DNA from: Aromatoleum toluvorans
Lineage (GTDB): Bacteria > Pseudomonadota > Gammaproteobacteria > Burkholderiales > Rhodocyclaceae
Direction: 5' to 3'
Length of the DNA: 64,000 nucleotides
NCBI RefSeq assembly: GCF_012910905.1
Contig: NZ_WTVN01000002.1
Span: 62,001-126,000, forward strand
A model generated the notes under the pieces. It ran no database searches. It was given only the letters and a program-made list of their open reading frames with translations, and had not been told where the DNA came from. Both the position numbers and the translations under genes were made by a program. This document shows, one piece after another, positions 1 through 7,745 of the stretch (its first letter is position 1; every line of letters begins with the position of its first letter).

Positions 1-3000
1 CGTTGGACGCTGCGGCGCTGGCCGCGCAGCAAGGTCGCGAGGGCGTCGCCTTCGCGCGTCTGGTGCAGGCTGACACCGGCGCCGTCGCGCAGCAGCCGCA
101 CGGGGATCCCGCGCAGGCGGCACAGCGCGGCCATCGGTTCGAGGTCTTCCCAACGGCGGGCGATGATCGCAAAGCGGCCCCATTGACCGGCCTCGCCGTC
201 CTGCGCGATCAGGCCATGCACACGCTGCAGTTCGTCGAGCCCGACTTGCACTTCTTGATACGGGTTGCGTGGCACTTCGAGGACCCGCACGCGGCCTTCC
301 GTGAGCGGATCGAGCGCGGCGTGCTCGCCACCGTCGAGCTGCTCGCGCCGGGCGTGGTTCACGCGGATCGCCTGCCCGGCCTTCATGCGGTCGCGGGCGC
401 GTTCGATGACACGGTTGGCGCAATGGATGATGTACTTGGTCGAGCGGTAGTTCTCGATCAGCGCGTAGCGGCGCGCGGCGTAGTCGGTTTCGAACTGGCG
501 GATGTAGCGCACGCTCGCGCCGTCGAAGGCGTAGATGTTCTGGTCGTCGTCGCCGACCACCATCAGCGAGACGCGGTCTTCCTCAGTCTGCAGGGTACGG
601 CCGGCAACCGCACTGATGAGCTCGTAGTGGTCGCCGTTGATGTCCTGGTATTCATCGACGAGCAGGAAGCGCAGGCCAGACAGCAGGCGGTCGCGCAGAA
701 TGGAGGGGCCGACGCCATCACCGGATCCTTCGCTTGCCCCCTGTTCGGCAGCGCGCAGGCGCCGGGTGGCTTGGCGAATGACTTCACCGAAGTCCACCGC
801 CTCGCCGCGCTCGATAGCGACCGCGTAGCTGGTGCCGGTGATCCGCATCGCGAGCCCGTGCAGCGTTTGCACCGCGACGCCGGCCGCATCCGTCCCGACC
901 AGCGCCCACAGGCGGCGGCGGATCTCGTTGGCGGCGGAGCGGTTGTAGGCGAGCACCATGATCGCTTCCGGCAGCACCATGCATTCGCGCAGCAGCCACG
1001 CGACGCGATGCACGATGACTCGGGTCTTGCCGGCTCCGGGACCGGCGAGCACGAGGTGGTTGCCTTCGAGGGGCGCGGCGACGATGGCCTGCTGCTCGGG
1101 GTTGGCGAGATCGGTGAGGATGCGGCGGTGCGCGGCCTCGGTGGTCGCCATCTCCAGCACGTCCTTGCGGCCGGCAAAGTAGCGCCGCACGAACTCGGCA
1201 CGGTCGAGGCTGAAGTAATCGACGATGAAGGCCATCGCCGCCTGGATCTTGCGGACCGCGAGCTTGGCGTATTCGGCCATCACGTGCACCTGGACGATCT
1301 TGTCCTTGTAGTGCAGCGCGAGCTCGGCGTAGTCGGACTTCTTGAACTGGCGACGACGCGCCTCGGCGTTGAGTTCGATGCTCATCGCCGAGCGGAACAC
1401 GGCCTTGCCGCGCGCGAGATGCAGCACCTCGTTGGCGTCGAGGTAGAGCAAGGCCGCAGACAGTGCGACGTCCCACTTTTCGACGCCGATATCGACGAGC
1501 GTGGTGTCGGCCTGCAGCGCTGCTTCGAGTTCGCCCTGCTTGCAGGTGACGAGCAGCGTGTTGCCCTGGCGGCGGCGCTGGAATTCCTGCAGCAGCGCGC
1601 GGGCGAGGCGCATGCGACGTTCGCGAATGGTCTCGATGTCCTTCCAGGGGCGCAGGAGTTTCAGGTAGCGGCTGTCCGCGGTCTGCGGGCGCAGCGCGAA
1701 CAAGCCGCGCTGAGCAACACCATCGCCGAAGGGCTCGGCGAAGGATTTCAGCAGGCGAGTGAGCTTGTCCGGGTCGAAGTCGACCTGCGCGTCGCGCCGC
1801 AGCGTGTCGCACAGGCGCCGCACATTCAAGACCTGCCAGCCTTCCTGGTCGGCGTCGGGCGCCTCTTCGCGCAGGTTCTTGAGCAGGGCATCTTCGATGC
1901 GCGCGAGCTCATCGAGGCGCTGCGCGGTGTCGGGATCGCGGTAGAAGGTGACGCCGATCTCGGTGTCGTTCGACAGCAGCTTCCAACGATCGAGTTCGCG
2001 CAGCATGTGCTGCAGCGTGCGCGAGTCCTTGCCGGTGGCGAGCATCAGCTCGTCGGTCGATAGGCCTTCATCATCGTCAGCCTGAATCAGGATCGACAAG
2101 ATACGGACGTAGGGCTCGATGTCGGCCTCCGACCCGAGCTTTTTGCGCAGGATCGCGCGCGCCTCTTCCTCGGTCGCGACGAGCAGGCTCCCTGGAAAGA
2201 CGCGGGTGTGGTTCTCGTGGCGTTCGAGCAGGCGCGCTTCCTCGAGCCAGGCGACGGCGATGCGCACCTTGGTGTCGGCGTCGCTCGCATCGGGGTCGAT
2301 GCGGTGTGCATCGGGGATTTCGAGCAGGATCTCGCCGCTCGTCACGACGACCTGGCCTTCGCTGCGGTCCTTGCGTTCGATCGCCCGCAGCGCCTTGAGG
2401 ATCGCGCCGATGTCATGTTGCGTGAGGCGGGAGTTCTTCAGCAGGCGAAACTGAACGTCGAGGTCGGCGTCGTCATAAAGCAGGACACAACGCGCCGGTG
2501 CCTGATCGCGCCCGGCGCGGCCGGCCTCCTGTAAATAATTCTCCAGCGAACCTGGCGTATCGAGGTGAATCACGAGGCGCACGTCGGGCTTGTCGACCCC
2601 CATGCCGAAAGCGTTGGTCGCGGCGATCACGCGCAGAGTGCCGGCAAGGAAGGCTTCCTGCACCGCGCGCTTGTCGGCCGGCAACATGCCGCCGTGGAAG
2701 AAACCGCAGTCGAGGCCGGCATCCTTCAGGAATTGCGCGAGGTCCTCGACCCCCTTCTGCCGCGCGCAGAACACGATCGCGCCGCCCTCCTCGCGCAGCG
2801 TTTCCTGCAGCAGGCGCAGCACCGCGGCGTATTTGGCTTGCACCGAAACCGGGTACACCTCGTAGCTGAGGTTGTCGCGGCTCACGCCGCCTTCGAGCCG
2901 ATCGAGCACCACGCCGAGGCGCTTCTCGAAGTGAGCGCAGATGTCGTCGACGACATCCGGCTTCGCCGTCGCGGTGAAGCCGAACACCGGCGAAGGCTTG

Positions 3001-4349
3001 TCCTTCTGGCGCGCCTTGATGAAGCGCGACACGTAGAGGTAGTCGGGGCGGAAGTCGTGCCCCCACTTCGACAGGCAGTGCGCCTCGTCGAACACCCAGG
3101 CGCCGATCTCGCGGTGCATCAGCGCGTTGGCGAAGGCCGTGCTGCGGAACTGCTCGGGCGCGACGAAGATCAGTCCGAGGTCGCCCAGGCGCAGCTTGTC
3201 GAGCATCACCCGCCGCTCCATCGGATTGAGCAGGCTGTTGAGGTAGCCCGCGCAAGTGATGCCGCGCGCTTCAAGGTTGTCGACCTGGTCCTTCATCAGC
3301 GACTGCAGCGGCGAGATCACGACCGTCAGACTGCCGTTACGGTAGTAGCGCGCGAGCGCCGGCAGCTGGAAGCACAGCGACTTGCCGCCACCGGTGGGCA
3401 GGATCGCGAGCGTCGGGCGGCCGGCGAAGCCGTTCTCGACGATCGCCTGCTGCAGCGAGCGGCCATCGGCCGTGGTCGGCGTGCTGCGGAAGCGCGTGAT
3501 GCCGGGGAAGTAGCGTGGCAGCAGGGTTTCGAGGTCGTGCTGCTCGCGGCACCATGCGCAGGCGGGATCCGGGCAGGGCACGTCGCGCAGGGCGGCGATC
3601 GCTTCGCGCGCCTTGGGGAAACTCAGGCTCACCCAAGGCGGCAGCACCGAATTGCCGCCCGCCACACGCAGCCACGCCAGCGCGTACGCCAAGGGCTTGT
3701 GCCAGGCGGGATCGGGCAGGCAGTGCTCGATGACCCAGCGCTGCCCGGTGAGGCACACCTTGCCCGCGGTCGCGCGCTGCCACGCGGCAGCAGCTTCTAC
3801 GAGCGAGGGTTTCAGGGCGCGACGCAGGGTCGCGAAGAAGTTCGCCACCCCCTTGCCGTTCTCCGGCGCGAGCAGGAAATGCAGGCACAGCGCTTCGTCC
3901 GGATGCTCCGCCACACGCTGCTGCAGCGCCTCGCTCTGGTCGACGAAGAGCTCGTAGGCGAGCTCCGCATCGCGCACCGGGTCGTTGCGCGTGGTCGTGC
4001 ACAGCTTGTAGTCCTTCACCAGCCGGTGATACGGGTTTTGCGGGAAGGCGACGGGCGAAAGTTCGAGCGTGTCGATCAGCGGCAAACGGTGCAGCGCGAG
4101 TTCGGGATGCAGCGCCGCCAGCGCAGGCTGGTCGAAGGCGACGACGTTATGGCCGAGCACGAAGGCGGCACCTTCGGTCAGCGCATCCAACCGGGGAGCG
4201 AGCTTGGAATCCTTGCCGGAAAGCCTCAGCCGCTCATCGAGATCCGGGCGAAACACGCCCAACTCGCGCAGGACCATGCGGTCCTGGCGAGCGGTTTCGA
4301 TGTCGAGACACAGGCACCGCGCGCGCGGCGCGGCGGGCGGAGCGGCCAT
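1..4349 (-). CDS. Exonuclease-RecQ-UvrD fusion DNA helicase, 3' end outside window
   Basis: A single frame is open from the ATG at 4349 to the window edge (at least 1449 residues). Near the N-terminus, CLCLDIET (D16, E18) followed by GHNVVAFD looks like a DnaQ-type 3'-5' exonuclease. A RecQ core follows, with Walker A LPTGGGKS near residue 318 and the DEAH box VFDEAHCLSKWG near 420. After a long linker, a second helicase of UvrD type begins with GPGAGKTR near 1100 and continues with LLVDEYQDI and GDDDQNIYAFDG. Such proteins are annotated as RecQ-family helicases in beta- and gammaproteobacteria. A role in processing broken or stalled DNA is inferred. No strong ribosome binding site precedes the ATG, and an in-frame TTG lies two codons upstream. 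The C-terminus and stop are missing only because the window ends. Confidence 0.85.
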   Translation of the reverse strand, partial: MAAPPAAPRARCLCLDIETARQDRMVLRELGVFRPDLDERLRLSGKDSKLAPRLDALTEGAAFVLGHNVVAFDQPALAALHPELALHRLPLIDTLELSPVAFPQNPYHRLVKDYKLCTTTRNDPVRDAELAYELFVDQSEALQQRVAEHPDEALCLHFLLAPENGKGVANFFATLRRALKPSLVEAAAAWQRATAGKVCLTGQRWVIEHCLPDPAWHKPLAYALAWLRVAGGNSVLPPWVSLSFPKAREAIAALRDVPCPDPACAWCREQHDLETLLPRYFPGITRFRSTPTTADGRSLQQAIVENGFAGRPTLAILPTGGGKSLCFQLPALARYYRNGSLTVVISPLQSLMKDQVDNLEARGITCAGYLNSLLNPMERRVMLDKLRLGDLGLIFVAPEQFRSTAFANALMHREIGAWVFDEAHCLSKWGHDFRPDYLYVSRFIKARQKDKPSPVFGFTATAKPDVVDDICAHFEKRLGVVLDRLEGGVSRDNLSYEVYPVSVQAKYAAVLRLLQETLREEGGAIVFCARQKGVEDLAQFLKDAGLDCGFFHGGMLPADKRAVQEAFLAGTLRVIAATNAFGMGVDKPDVRLVIHLDTPGSLENYLQEAGRAGRDQAPARCVLLYDDADLDVQFRLLKNSRLTQHDIGAILKALRAIERKDRSEGQVVVTSGEILLEIPDAHRIDPDASDADTKVRIAVAWLEEARLLERHENHTRVFPGSLLVATEEEARAILRKKLGSEADIEPYVRILSILIQADDDEGLSTDELMLATGKDSRTLQHMLRELDRWKLLSNDTEIGVTFYRDPDTAQRLDELARIEDALLKNLREEAPDADQEGWQVLNVRRLCDTLRRDAQVDFDPDKLTRLLKSFAEPFGDGVAQRGLFALRPQTADSRYLKLLRPWKDIETIRERRMRLARALLQEFQRRRQGNTLLVTCKQGELEAALQADTTLVDIGVEKWDVALSAALLYLDANEVLHLARGKAVFRSAMSIELNAEARRRQFKKSDYAELALHYKDKIVQVHVMAEYAKLAVRKIQAAMAFIVDYFSLDRAEFVRRYFAGRKDVLEMATTEAAHRRILTDLANPEQQAIVAAPLEGNHLVLAGPGAGKTRVIVHRVAWLLRECMVLPEAIMVLAYNRSAANEIRRRLWALVGTDAAGVAVQTLHGLAMRITGTSYAVAIERGEAVDFGEVIRQATRRLRAAEQGASEGSGDGVGPSILRDRLLSGLRFLLVDEYQDINGDHYELISAVAGRTLQTEEDRVSLMVVGDDDQNIYAFDGASVRYIRQFETDYAARRYALIENYRSTKYIIHCANRVIERARDRMKAGQAIRVNHARREQLDGGEHAALDPLTEGRVRVLEVPRNPYQEVQVGLDELQRVHGLIAQDGEAGQWGRFAIIARRWEDLEPMAALCRLRGIPVRLLRDGAGVSLHQTREGDALATLLRGQRRSVQ

Positions 4350-4652
4350 GAGCAAATGGTTTGGCGGAAATCGATCGGAACAATTTTATCCGGATGTAAG
4401 CATATCGACGTCCGCATATGACATGACCGCTCGAAGCCCGGGCAAAAGGCAACGCGGTGGGGCACAGAACGAGCGGCGAACCGATCCCCTGGTCAAGGTC
4501 CATCGGGCATGGATTCGCGTCCCGTCCGGAGCGGGAGCGGAATCATGCAGTTCCAACATCACCGATTAATGATTTAGGATCCCGTCCAGCCCGCATCCGA
4601 CACCGGCACGCGTCGACGTTGCATACGGTCCGCCCTTTCCGGAGATCACACC
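4350..4652. other. Intergenic region between divergent helicase and oxidoreductase genes
   Basis: About 300 bases separate the two divergent genes. No convincing small gene is visible. The segment at about 4375-4430 is less G+C-rich than its surroundings and probably holds the helicase promoter. On the plus strand TTCCAA at 4551-4556 and TAGGAT at 4575-4580 give a weak possible promoter for the oxidoreductase gene. No hairpin, repeat or riboswitch-like element is seen. Confidence 0.4.
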
Positions 4653-5753
4653 TTGTCCGCCCTGTTCAGCAGCTTCAAACTGAAAGATGTCACCCTGCGC
4701 AATCGCATCGCCATTCCTCCCATGTGCCAGTACAGCGCCGTCGACGGCGTCGGCAACGACTGGCACTGGGGCCATTACAGCAGCCTCGGGCGCGGCGGCG
4801 CCGGCCTCGTGATCGTCGAGGCGACCGCGGTGGCGCCGGAAGGCCGCATCACCCCGGCGTGCCTCGGTCTCTGGAACGGCGAACAGGCGCAAAGCCTCGC
4901 CCGCATCGCGGCCGCGATCAAGGCGGGCGGCGCCGTTCCCGGCATCCAGATCGGCCACGCGGGCCGCAAGGCGAGCGCGAACCGCCCGTGGGAAGGTGAC
5001 GACCACATCCCCGATGGCGACGCCCGCGCATGGACGCCGCTGGCCCCCTCGGCCCTCGCATTCGGCGCCCACCTGCCGAAGGTGCCGCGCGCGATGAGCG
5101 TTGACGATATCGCCCGCGTCCAAAGCGATTTCGTCGCTGCGGCACGCCGCGCGCGGGATGCCGGCTTCGAATGGCTCGAACTGCACTTTGCCCACGGTTA
5201 CCTGGCGCAAAGCTTCTTCTCCGTCCACGCCAACCAGCGGACCGATCGATACGGCGGCGACTTCGCCGGACGCAGCCGTTTCCTGCTCGAAACGCTGGAC
5301 GCAGTCCGCAAGGTGTGGCCGGAACGCCTGCCCCTCACGGCCCGCTTCGGCGTCATCGAATACGACGGCCGCGACGAGGAGACGGTAGCGGAGTCGATCG
5401 AACTCACTCGCGCCTTCCGCCGCGGCGGCCTTGACCTGCTCAACGTCAGCGTCGGCTTCTCCACGCCGGACGCGCAGGTCCCGTGGGGCCCGGCCTTCCT
5501 CGCGCCGATTGCCGAACGCGTCCGCCGCGAGGCCGAACTGCCCGTCGCCGCGTCCTGGGGCATCGACGCGCCGGCCACGGCCAACCGGGTCGTTGCCGAC
5601 CGGCAGATGGATCTCGTGATGATCGGCCGCGCGCATCTCGCCAATCCGCACTGGAGCTACCAGGCGGCCCTGCAGCTGAAGGAAGAGAAGCCGTCCTGGG
5701 TGCTGCCCGCGCCGTATGCGCACTGGCTGGCGAACTACCGCCCGAGCAACTGA
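4653..5753 (+). CDS. NADH:flavin oxidoreductase, Old Yellow Enzyme family (YqjM-like)
   Basis: The 366-residue protein is an FMN-dependent TIM barrel of the Old Yellow Enzyme family, which reduces activated C=C bonds with NAD(P)H. The N-terminal PPMCQYSA motif with Cys25 is characteristic of the YqjM (thermophilic-like) class, where that cysteine tunes the flavin. HFAHGYL at about residue 178 and the following HANQRTDRYGG match the substrate-binding and FMN-binding segments. Full family length. The start is TTG at 4653, chosen because GGAG at 4641-4644 sits 8 nt upstream and translation begins directly with the conserved SALFSSFKLKDVTLRNRI region. It stands alone, divergent from the helicase, and the physiological substrate cannot be read from context. 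Confidence 0.88.
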   Translation: MSALFSSFKLKDVTLRNRIAIPPMCQYSAVDGVGNDWHWGHYSSLGRGGAGLVIVEATAVAPEGRITPACLGLWNGEQAQSLARIAAAIKAGGAVPGIQIGHAGRKASANRPWEGDDHIPDGDARAWTPLAPSALAFGAHLPKVPRAMSVDDIARVQSDFVAAARRARDAGFEWLELHFAHGYLAQSFFSVHANQRTDRYGGDFAGRSRFLLETLDAVRKVWPERLPLTARFGVIEYDGRDEETVAESIELTRAFRRGGLDLLNVSVGFSTPDAQVPWGPAFLAPIAERVRREAELPVAASWGIDAPATANRVVADRQMDLVMIGRAHLANPHWSYQAALQLKEEKPSWVLPAPYAHWLANYRPSN

Positions 5754-5802
5754 CTGATCGACACACAGTAAGTAAGAGGATTCGTCCGGCCCGAAGATAT
5801 GA

Positions 5803-5837
5803 AAAAGCCCAGATTTCGTGAGGAAATCAGGGCTTTT
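5803..5837 (-). terminator. Hairpin resembling the tRNA-Arg terminator, left end of insert
   Basis: Stem AAAAGCCC/GGGCTTTT is extended by GATTTC/GAAATC with a five-base loop. On the minus strand it is followed by a T-rich run. It lies just beyond the left copy of the 15-bp repeat and matches in layout and partly in sequence the terminator at 7515-7549. It is therefore probably the original terminator of the tRNA-Arg gene before the insertion. It may also end the oxidoreductase transcript. Confidence 0.75.
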
Positions 5838-5840
5838 CGG

Positions 5841-5855
5841 TATCTGGCGCGCCCG
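5841..5855. repeat. Left direct repeat (att-like) matching the tRNA-Arg 3' end
   Basis: Fifteen bases TATCTGGCGCGCCCG are identical to 7553-7567, where they form the CCA end and 3' acceptor strand of tRNA-Arg plus four downstream bases. Both copies are preceded by a similar hairpin. This is what site-specific integration into a tRNA 3' end leaves behind. No integrase gene lies between the copies. Confidence 0.7.
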
Positions 5856-5949
5856 GGAAGACGGTCATGGGCACTGGATCGAGGTGGCGGAGTTGCCTGC
5901 CCACTTGCCTTACCAACCAAGCCATAAGTGTCGGCTCATACCCTGACAC

Positions 5950-7314
5950 TCAGATCGGCTTGCCGCGTTCAATCCACGCCTGCACTTCCCGAATAGTCAA
6001 TCGGTATCGCGCACAGTTGTGCACCGTCAGCATTTTGAGCTCCGCTCTCAGCGTCTCGCCGAACTGCTCCGCGTCCTCGGCAGCCAGGCCCACACCCGCC
6101 ACGGCCTGCTCTAGAGTCTTGCCGTTTCTCACTAGCTGCTGCGCTGCTTCGCTCAGGTGTTCGCGGTGACGCACCCTGAAAGGATCGGGCGATCCCATCG
6201 CCTCCAGGATGACTTTGTATTTTCGGATCGATCGCCGGTACGTCCACGCGAAAAGCTCAACTGCCAACGTGGCATCAAGCAGTTCGTAGACGCCCATCAT
6301 GGCTTTCGCGTAGTCGTGCGGATCGACATCGAGAAAGGCAAGCGGAGCGCAGTTATAGAGCATCAAGGGGATGTTGGCGGCAAGCCTGCTGGTGCGCTTG
6401 TTGCCATCCTCGAAGGGCTGCAGGTAGGCGAGGTTCACCCACAGGAAGAACGCCGCCTCCGCAGGATTCTTGACGAGCTGGGCCTTGCCCACGATCTGCG
6501 AGAGCATTTCCTCCAGCAGCTGCGGCACCTGCGTTGGGACATACGTGGTGCCCGAGATATTGACCACCTTGCTTCGGATGGACCCCAAACCGGCGGCGTC
6601 GGCCAGCAAGTCCTGCATCAGCAGCGCGTGCAGGTTGCGGATGACGATGTCGCTGAGACCATAGGTGGGCACCGCGTCGACAAGAAATTCGATGGCGCGC
6701 TTGTGATTGAGCAGCATGACGCCTTCCCAATCCGTCGGCGGATCGCCGCTCTTGAACAGCTCTTCCGTCGCCAGCAGACTGTACGTGTTGCCCTCCAGCC
6801 GCGACGACGACCAGGACAGATCGATCAAGAGCTGTTCAAGGACCTTCCTCGCATACGTCCCGGCGGGTTGCTGCCCCTGCATCCGGCCTTCCTGTGACAG
6901 GACTTCAGCCAGTTCAAGGGGCAGCAAGGCGGACTCATTGGGAACGTACTCATCCAGAAACCGGCGCTGATAGGTCACCGGCGTCCGTGCGCCAAGCGGG
7001 CGGTTGAGAACCTCCAGCAACGATCCCGCCTTGTCGGACCAGACCGGTGACACTGTCGCCGTCCCAAGGTCCGTGACTTGCAGCGTTTCCATTGCGTCGA
7101 CTTCGGCCGGAGGCAGGAAATAACGGGTGGCCCGTGCTTTTCCGGTCCGGACTAGAGCTTGAGTTTGAACGAGTTTGTCCAGAAGCCGCCCGACGGTAGC
7201 GTAACTACCGCCAACGCGCGCATGGATTTCGGATGACGAAACCCCTTGAAGACCTTCGGCCGCAAGCACTTTGACCGCTTCCAGAATGGCGTCCGGCTGT
7301 AGTTTCTGTGACAT
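5950..7314 (-). CDS. Fic-domain protein with N-terminal winged helix; active-site His replaced by Gln
   Basis: The 454-residue protein starts with a winged-helix DNA-binding domain (about residues 1-66; the SSSEIHARVGGSYATVGRLLDKL stretch reads as helix-turn-helix). A Fic domain follows. The inhibitory helix motif (S/T)xxxE(G/N) is present as SSRLEG at 170-175, ahead of the Fic core. The active-site loop reads LQPFEDGNKR (298-307). The canonical HPFxxGN(G/K)R histidine, which activates the target hydroxyl in AMP transfer, is Gln299, while the phosphate-binding GNKR remains. Catalysis may therefore be impaired or altered. It is the sole gene of an insert in tRNA-Arg, and TGAGGAGAT repeats directly abut its start codon, which suggests autoregulation. 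The target is unknown. Confidence 0.85.
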   Translation of the reverse strand: MSQKLQPDAILEAVKVLAAEGLQGVSSSEIHARVGGSYATVGRLLDKLVQTQALVRTGKARATRYFLPPAEVDAMETLQVTDLGTATVSPVWSDKAGSLLEVLNRPLGARTPVTYQRRFLDEYVPNESALLPLELAEVLSQEGRMQGQQPAGTYARKVLEQLLIDLSWSSSRLEGNTYSLLATEELFKSGDPPTDWEGVMLLNHKRAIEFLVDAVPTYGLSDIVIRNLHALLMQDLLADAAGLGSIRSKVVNISGTTYVPTQVPQLLEEMLSQIVGKAQLVKNPAEAAFFLWVNLAYLQPFEDGNKRTSRLAANIPLMLYNCAPLAFLDVDPHDYAKAMMGVYELLDATLAVELFAWTYRRSIRKYKVILEAMGSPDPFRVRHREHLSEAAQQLVRNGKTLEQAVAGVGLAAEDAEQFGETLRAELKMLTVHNCARYRLTIREVQAWIERGKPI

Positions 7315-7402
7315 TGAGGAGATCCTCTTGATCTCCTCAGAAGTGAGGAGATCATGAAAATCTACTCATCTTTCACCAGAAAAGGAACGAAATTGAGGAG
7401 AT
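7315..7402 (-). promoter_or_regulatory. Cluster of TGAGGAGAT operator-like half-sites before the Fic gene
   Basis: Four copies of the nonamer occur: 7315-7323, inverted at 7331-7339, 7344-7352 and 7394-7402. The first two form a perfect 9-bp inverted repeat with a 7-base spacer that touches the ATG and covers the likely ribosome binding site (GAGG on the minus strand). The last copy has an imperfect inverted partner, TCTTCTCC. This looks like the binding site of a winged-helix protein, most simply the Fic protein itself. Confidence 0.65.
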
Positions 7403-7514
7403 TTTCTTCTCCCACGTCGCTCGGATGCCGGACTTTTACCAGTCTGGGCCATGCCCTGGGTCAGAGCGGCTGCGAGTGCCCCGTGCCCAGAGTCGTCGGG
7501 CCGATCAAAATGAA

Positions 7515-7549
7515 AAAGGCGCTGATTTTCCAATGAAATCAGCGCCTTT
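7515..7549 (-). terminator. Rho-independent terminator of tRNA-Arg
   Basis: Arms AAAGGCGCTGATTT (7515-7528) and AAATCAGCGCCTTT (7536-7549) pair perfectly around a 7-base loop. On the minus strand the stem is followed by TTTCATTTT. It begins 7 bases after the CCA end of the tRNA. Confidence 0.88.
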
Positions 7550-7552
7550 CGA

Positions 7553-7567
7553 TATCTGGCGCGCCCG
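7553..7567. repeat. Right direct repeat (att-like) within the tRNA-Arg 3' end
   Basis: This is the partner of the copy at 5841-5855. It includes the encoded CCA (7557-7559 on the minus strand) and the acceptor-stem bases of tRNA-Arg, so insertion preserved a functional tRNA. Confidence 0.7.
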
Positions 7568-7633
7568 AGACGATTCGAACGTCCGACCCCTGCCTTCGGA
7601 GGGCAGTACTCTATCCAGCTGAGCTACGGGCGC
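7557..7633 (-). tRNA. tRNA-Arg (anticodon CCG)
   Basis: The 77-nt cloverleaf reads 5' GCGCCCG, D-arm AGCTCAGCTGGATAGAGT, anticodon stem CTGCC/GGCAG with loop CTCCGAA (anticodon CCG, reads CGG), T-arm GGACGTTCGAATCGTCT, then 3' CGGGCGC, discriminator G and encoded CCA. The acceptor stem pairs in all seven positions. A TATAAT box lies about 33 bases upstream and a strong hairpin directly downstream. Its 3' end served as an integration target. Confidence 0.95.
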
Positions 7634-7665
7634 CATGCGCCACTGGCGTGGCGACAGAACGCGGG

Positions 7666-7671
7666 ATTATA
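7666..7671 (-). promoter_or_regulatory. -10 box of the tRNA-Arg promoter
   Basis: A perfect TATAAT on the minus strand, 32 bases upstream of the mature tRNA 5' end. No good -35 hexamer is seen at the right distance. Confidence 0.65.
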
Positions 7672-7696
7672 CCTTAACTGCGGCGCATGACGACTT

Positions 7697-7713
7697 CTGC
7701 CTTCGGAGGGCAG
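7697..7713. repeat. Second copy of the tRNA-Arg anticodon-arm sequence
   Basis: Seventeen bases, CTGCCTTCGGAGGGCAG, are identical to 7590-7606, the anticodon stem-loop of the neighbouring tRNA-Arg. The copy is flanked by CGAC/GTCG (ACGAC/GTCGT allowing for offset), giving a hairpin just beyond the stop codon of the histidine kinase gene. It could be a tRNA fragment or a terminator-like hairpin without a T-run. Confidence 0.6.
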
Positions 7714-7745
7714 GCGTCGTATCGATGCCGCGCCGACGTGCCGGC

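Larger units (their letters stand above)
5841..7567. mobile_element. Mini-island inserted in tRNA-Arg, carrying a Fic gene only
   Basis: The segment is bounded by identical 15-bp repeats overlapping the tRNA 3' end, each with a terminator-like hairpin on the outer or downstream side. Inside there is one gene (Fic family) and about 240 bases of regulatory DNA. By eye the G+C content of the Fic gene is clearly lower than that of the flanking core genes. No integrase, transposase or excisionase is present. It is best read as the remnant of a tRNA-integrating element or as a passenger mobilised in trans. This is inference from the repeats and composition. Confidence 0.55.

Noticed and set aside
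3-2063. A 686-codon open frame on the plus strand opposite the helicase
   Set aside because: It is rich in Arg, Ala, Gly and His with no recognisable domain, and the minus strand here encodes clear UvrD motifs. Long antisense frames are expected at this G+C content.
2565-4421. A 618-codon plus-strand open frame opposite the RecQ part
   Set aside because: It lies antisense to intact RecQ motifs and has no domain or ribosome binding site of its own.
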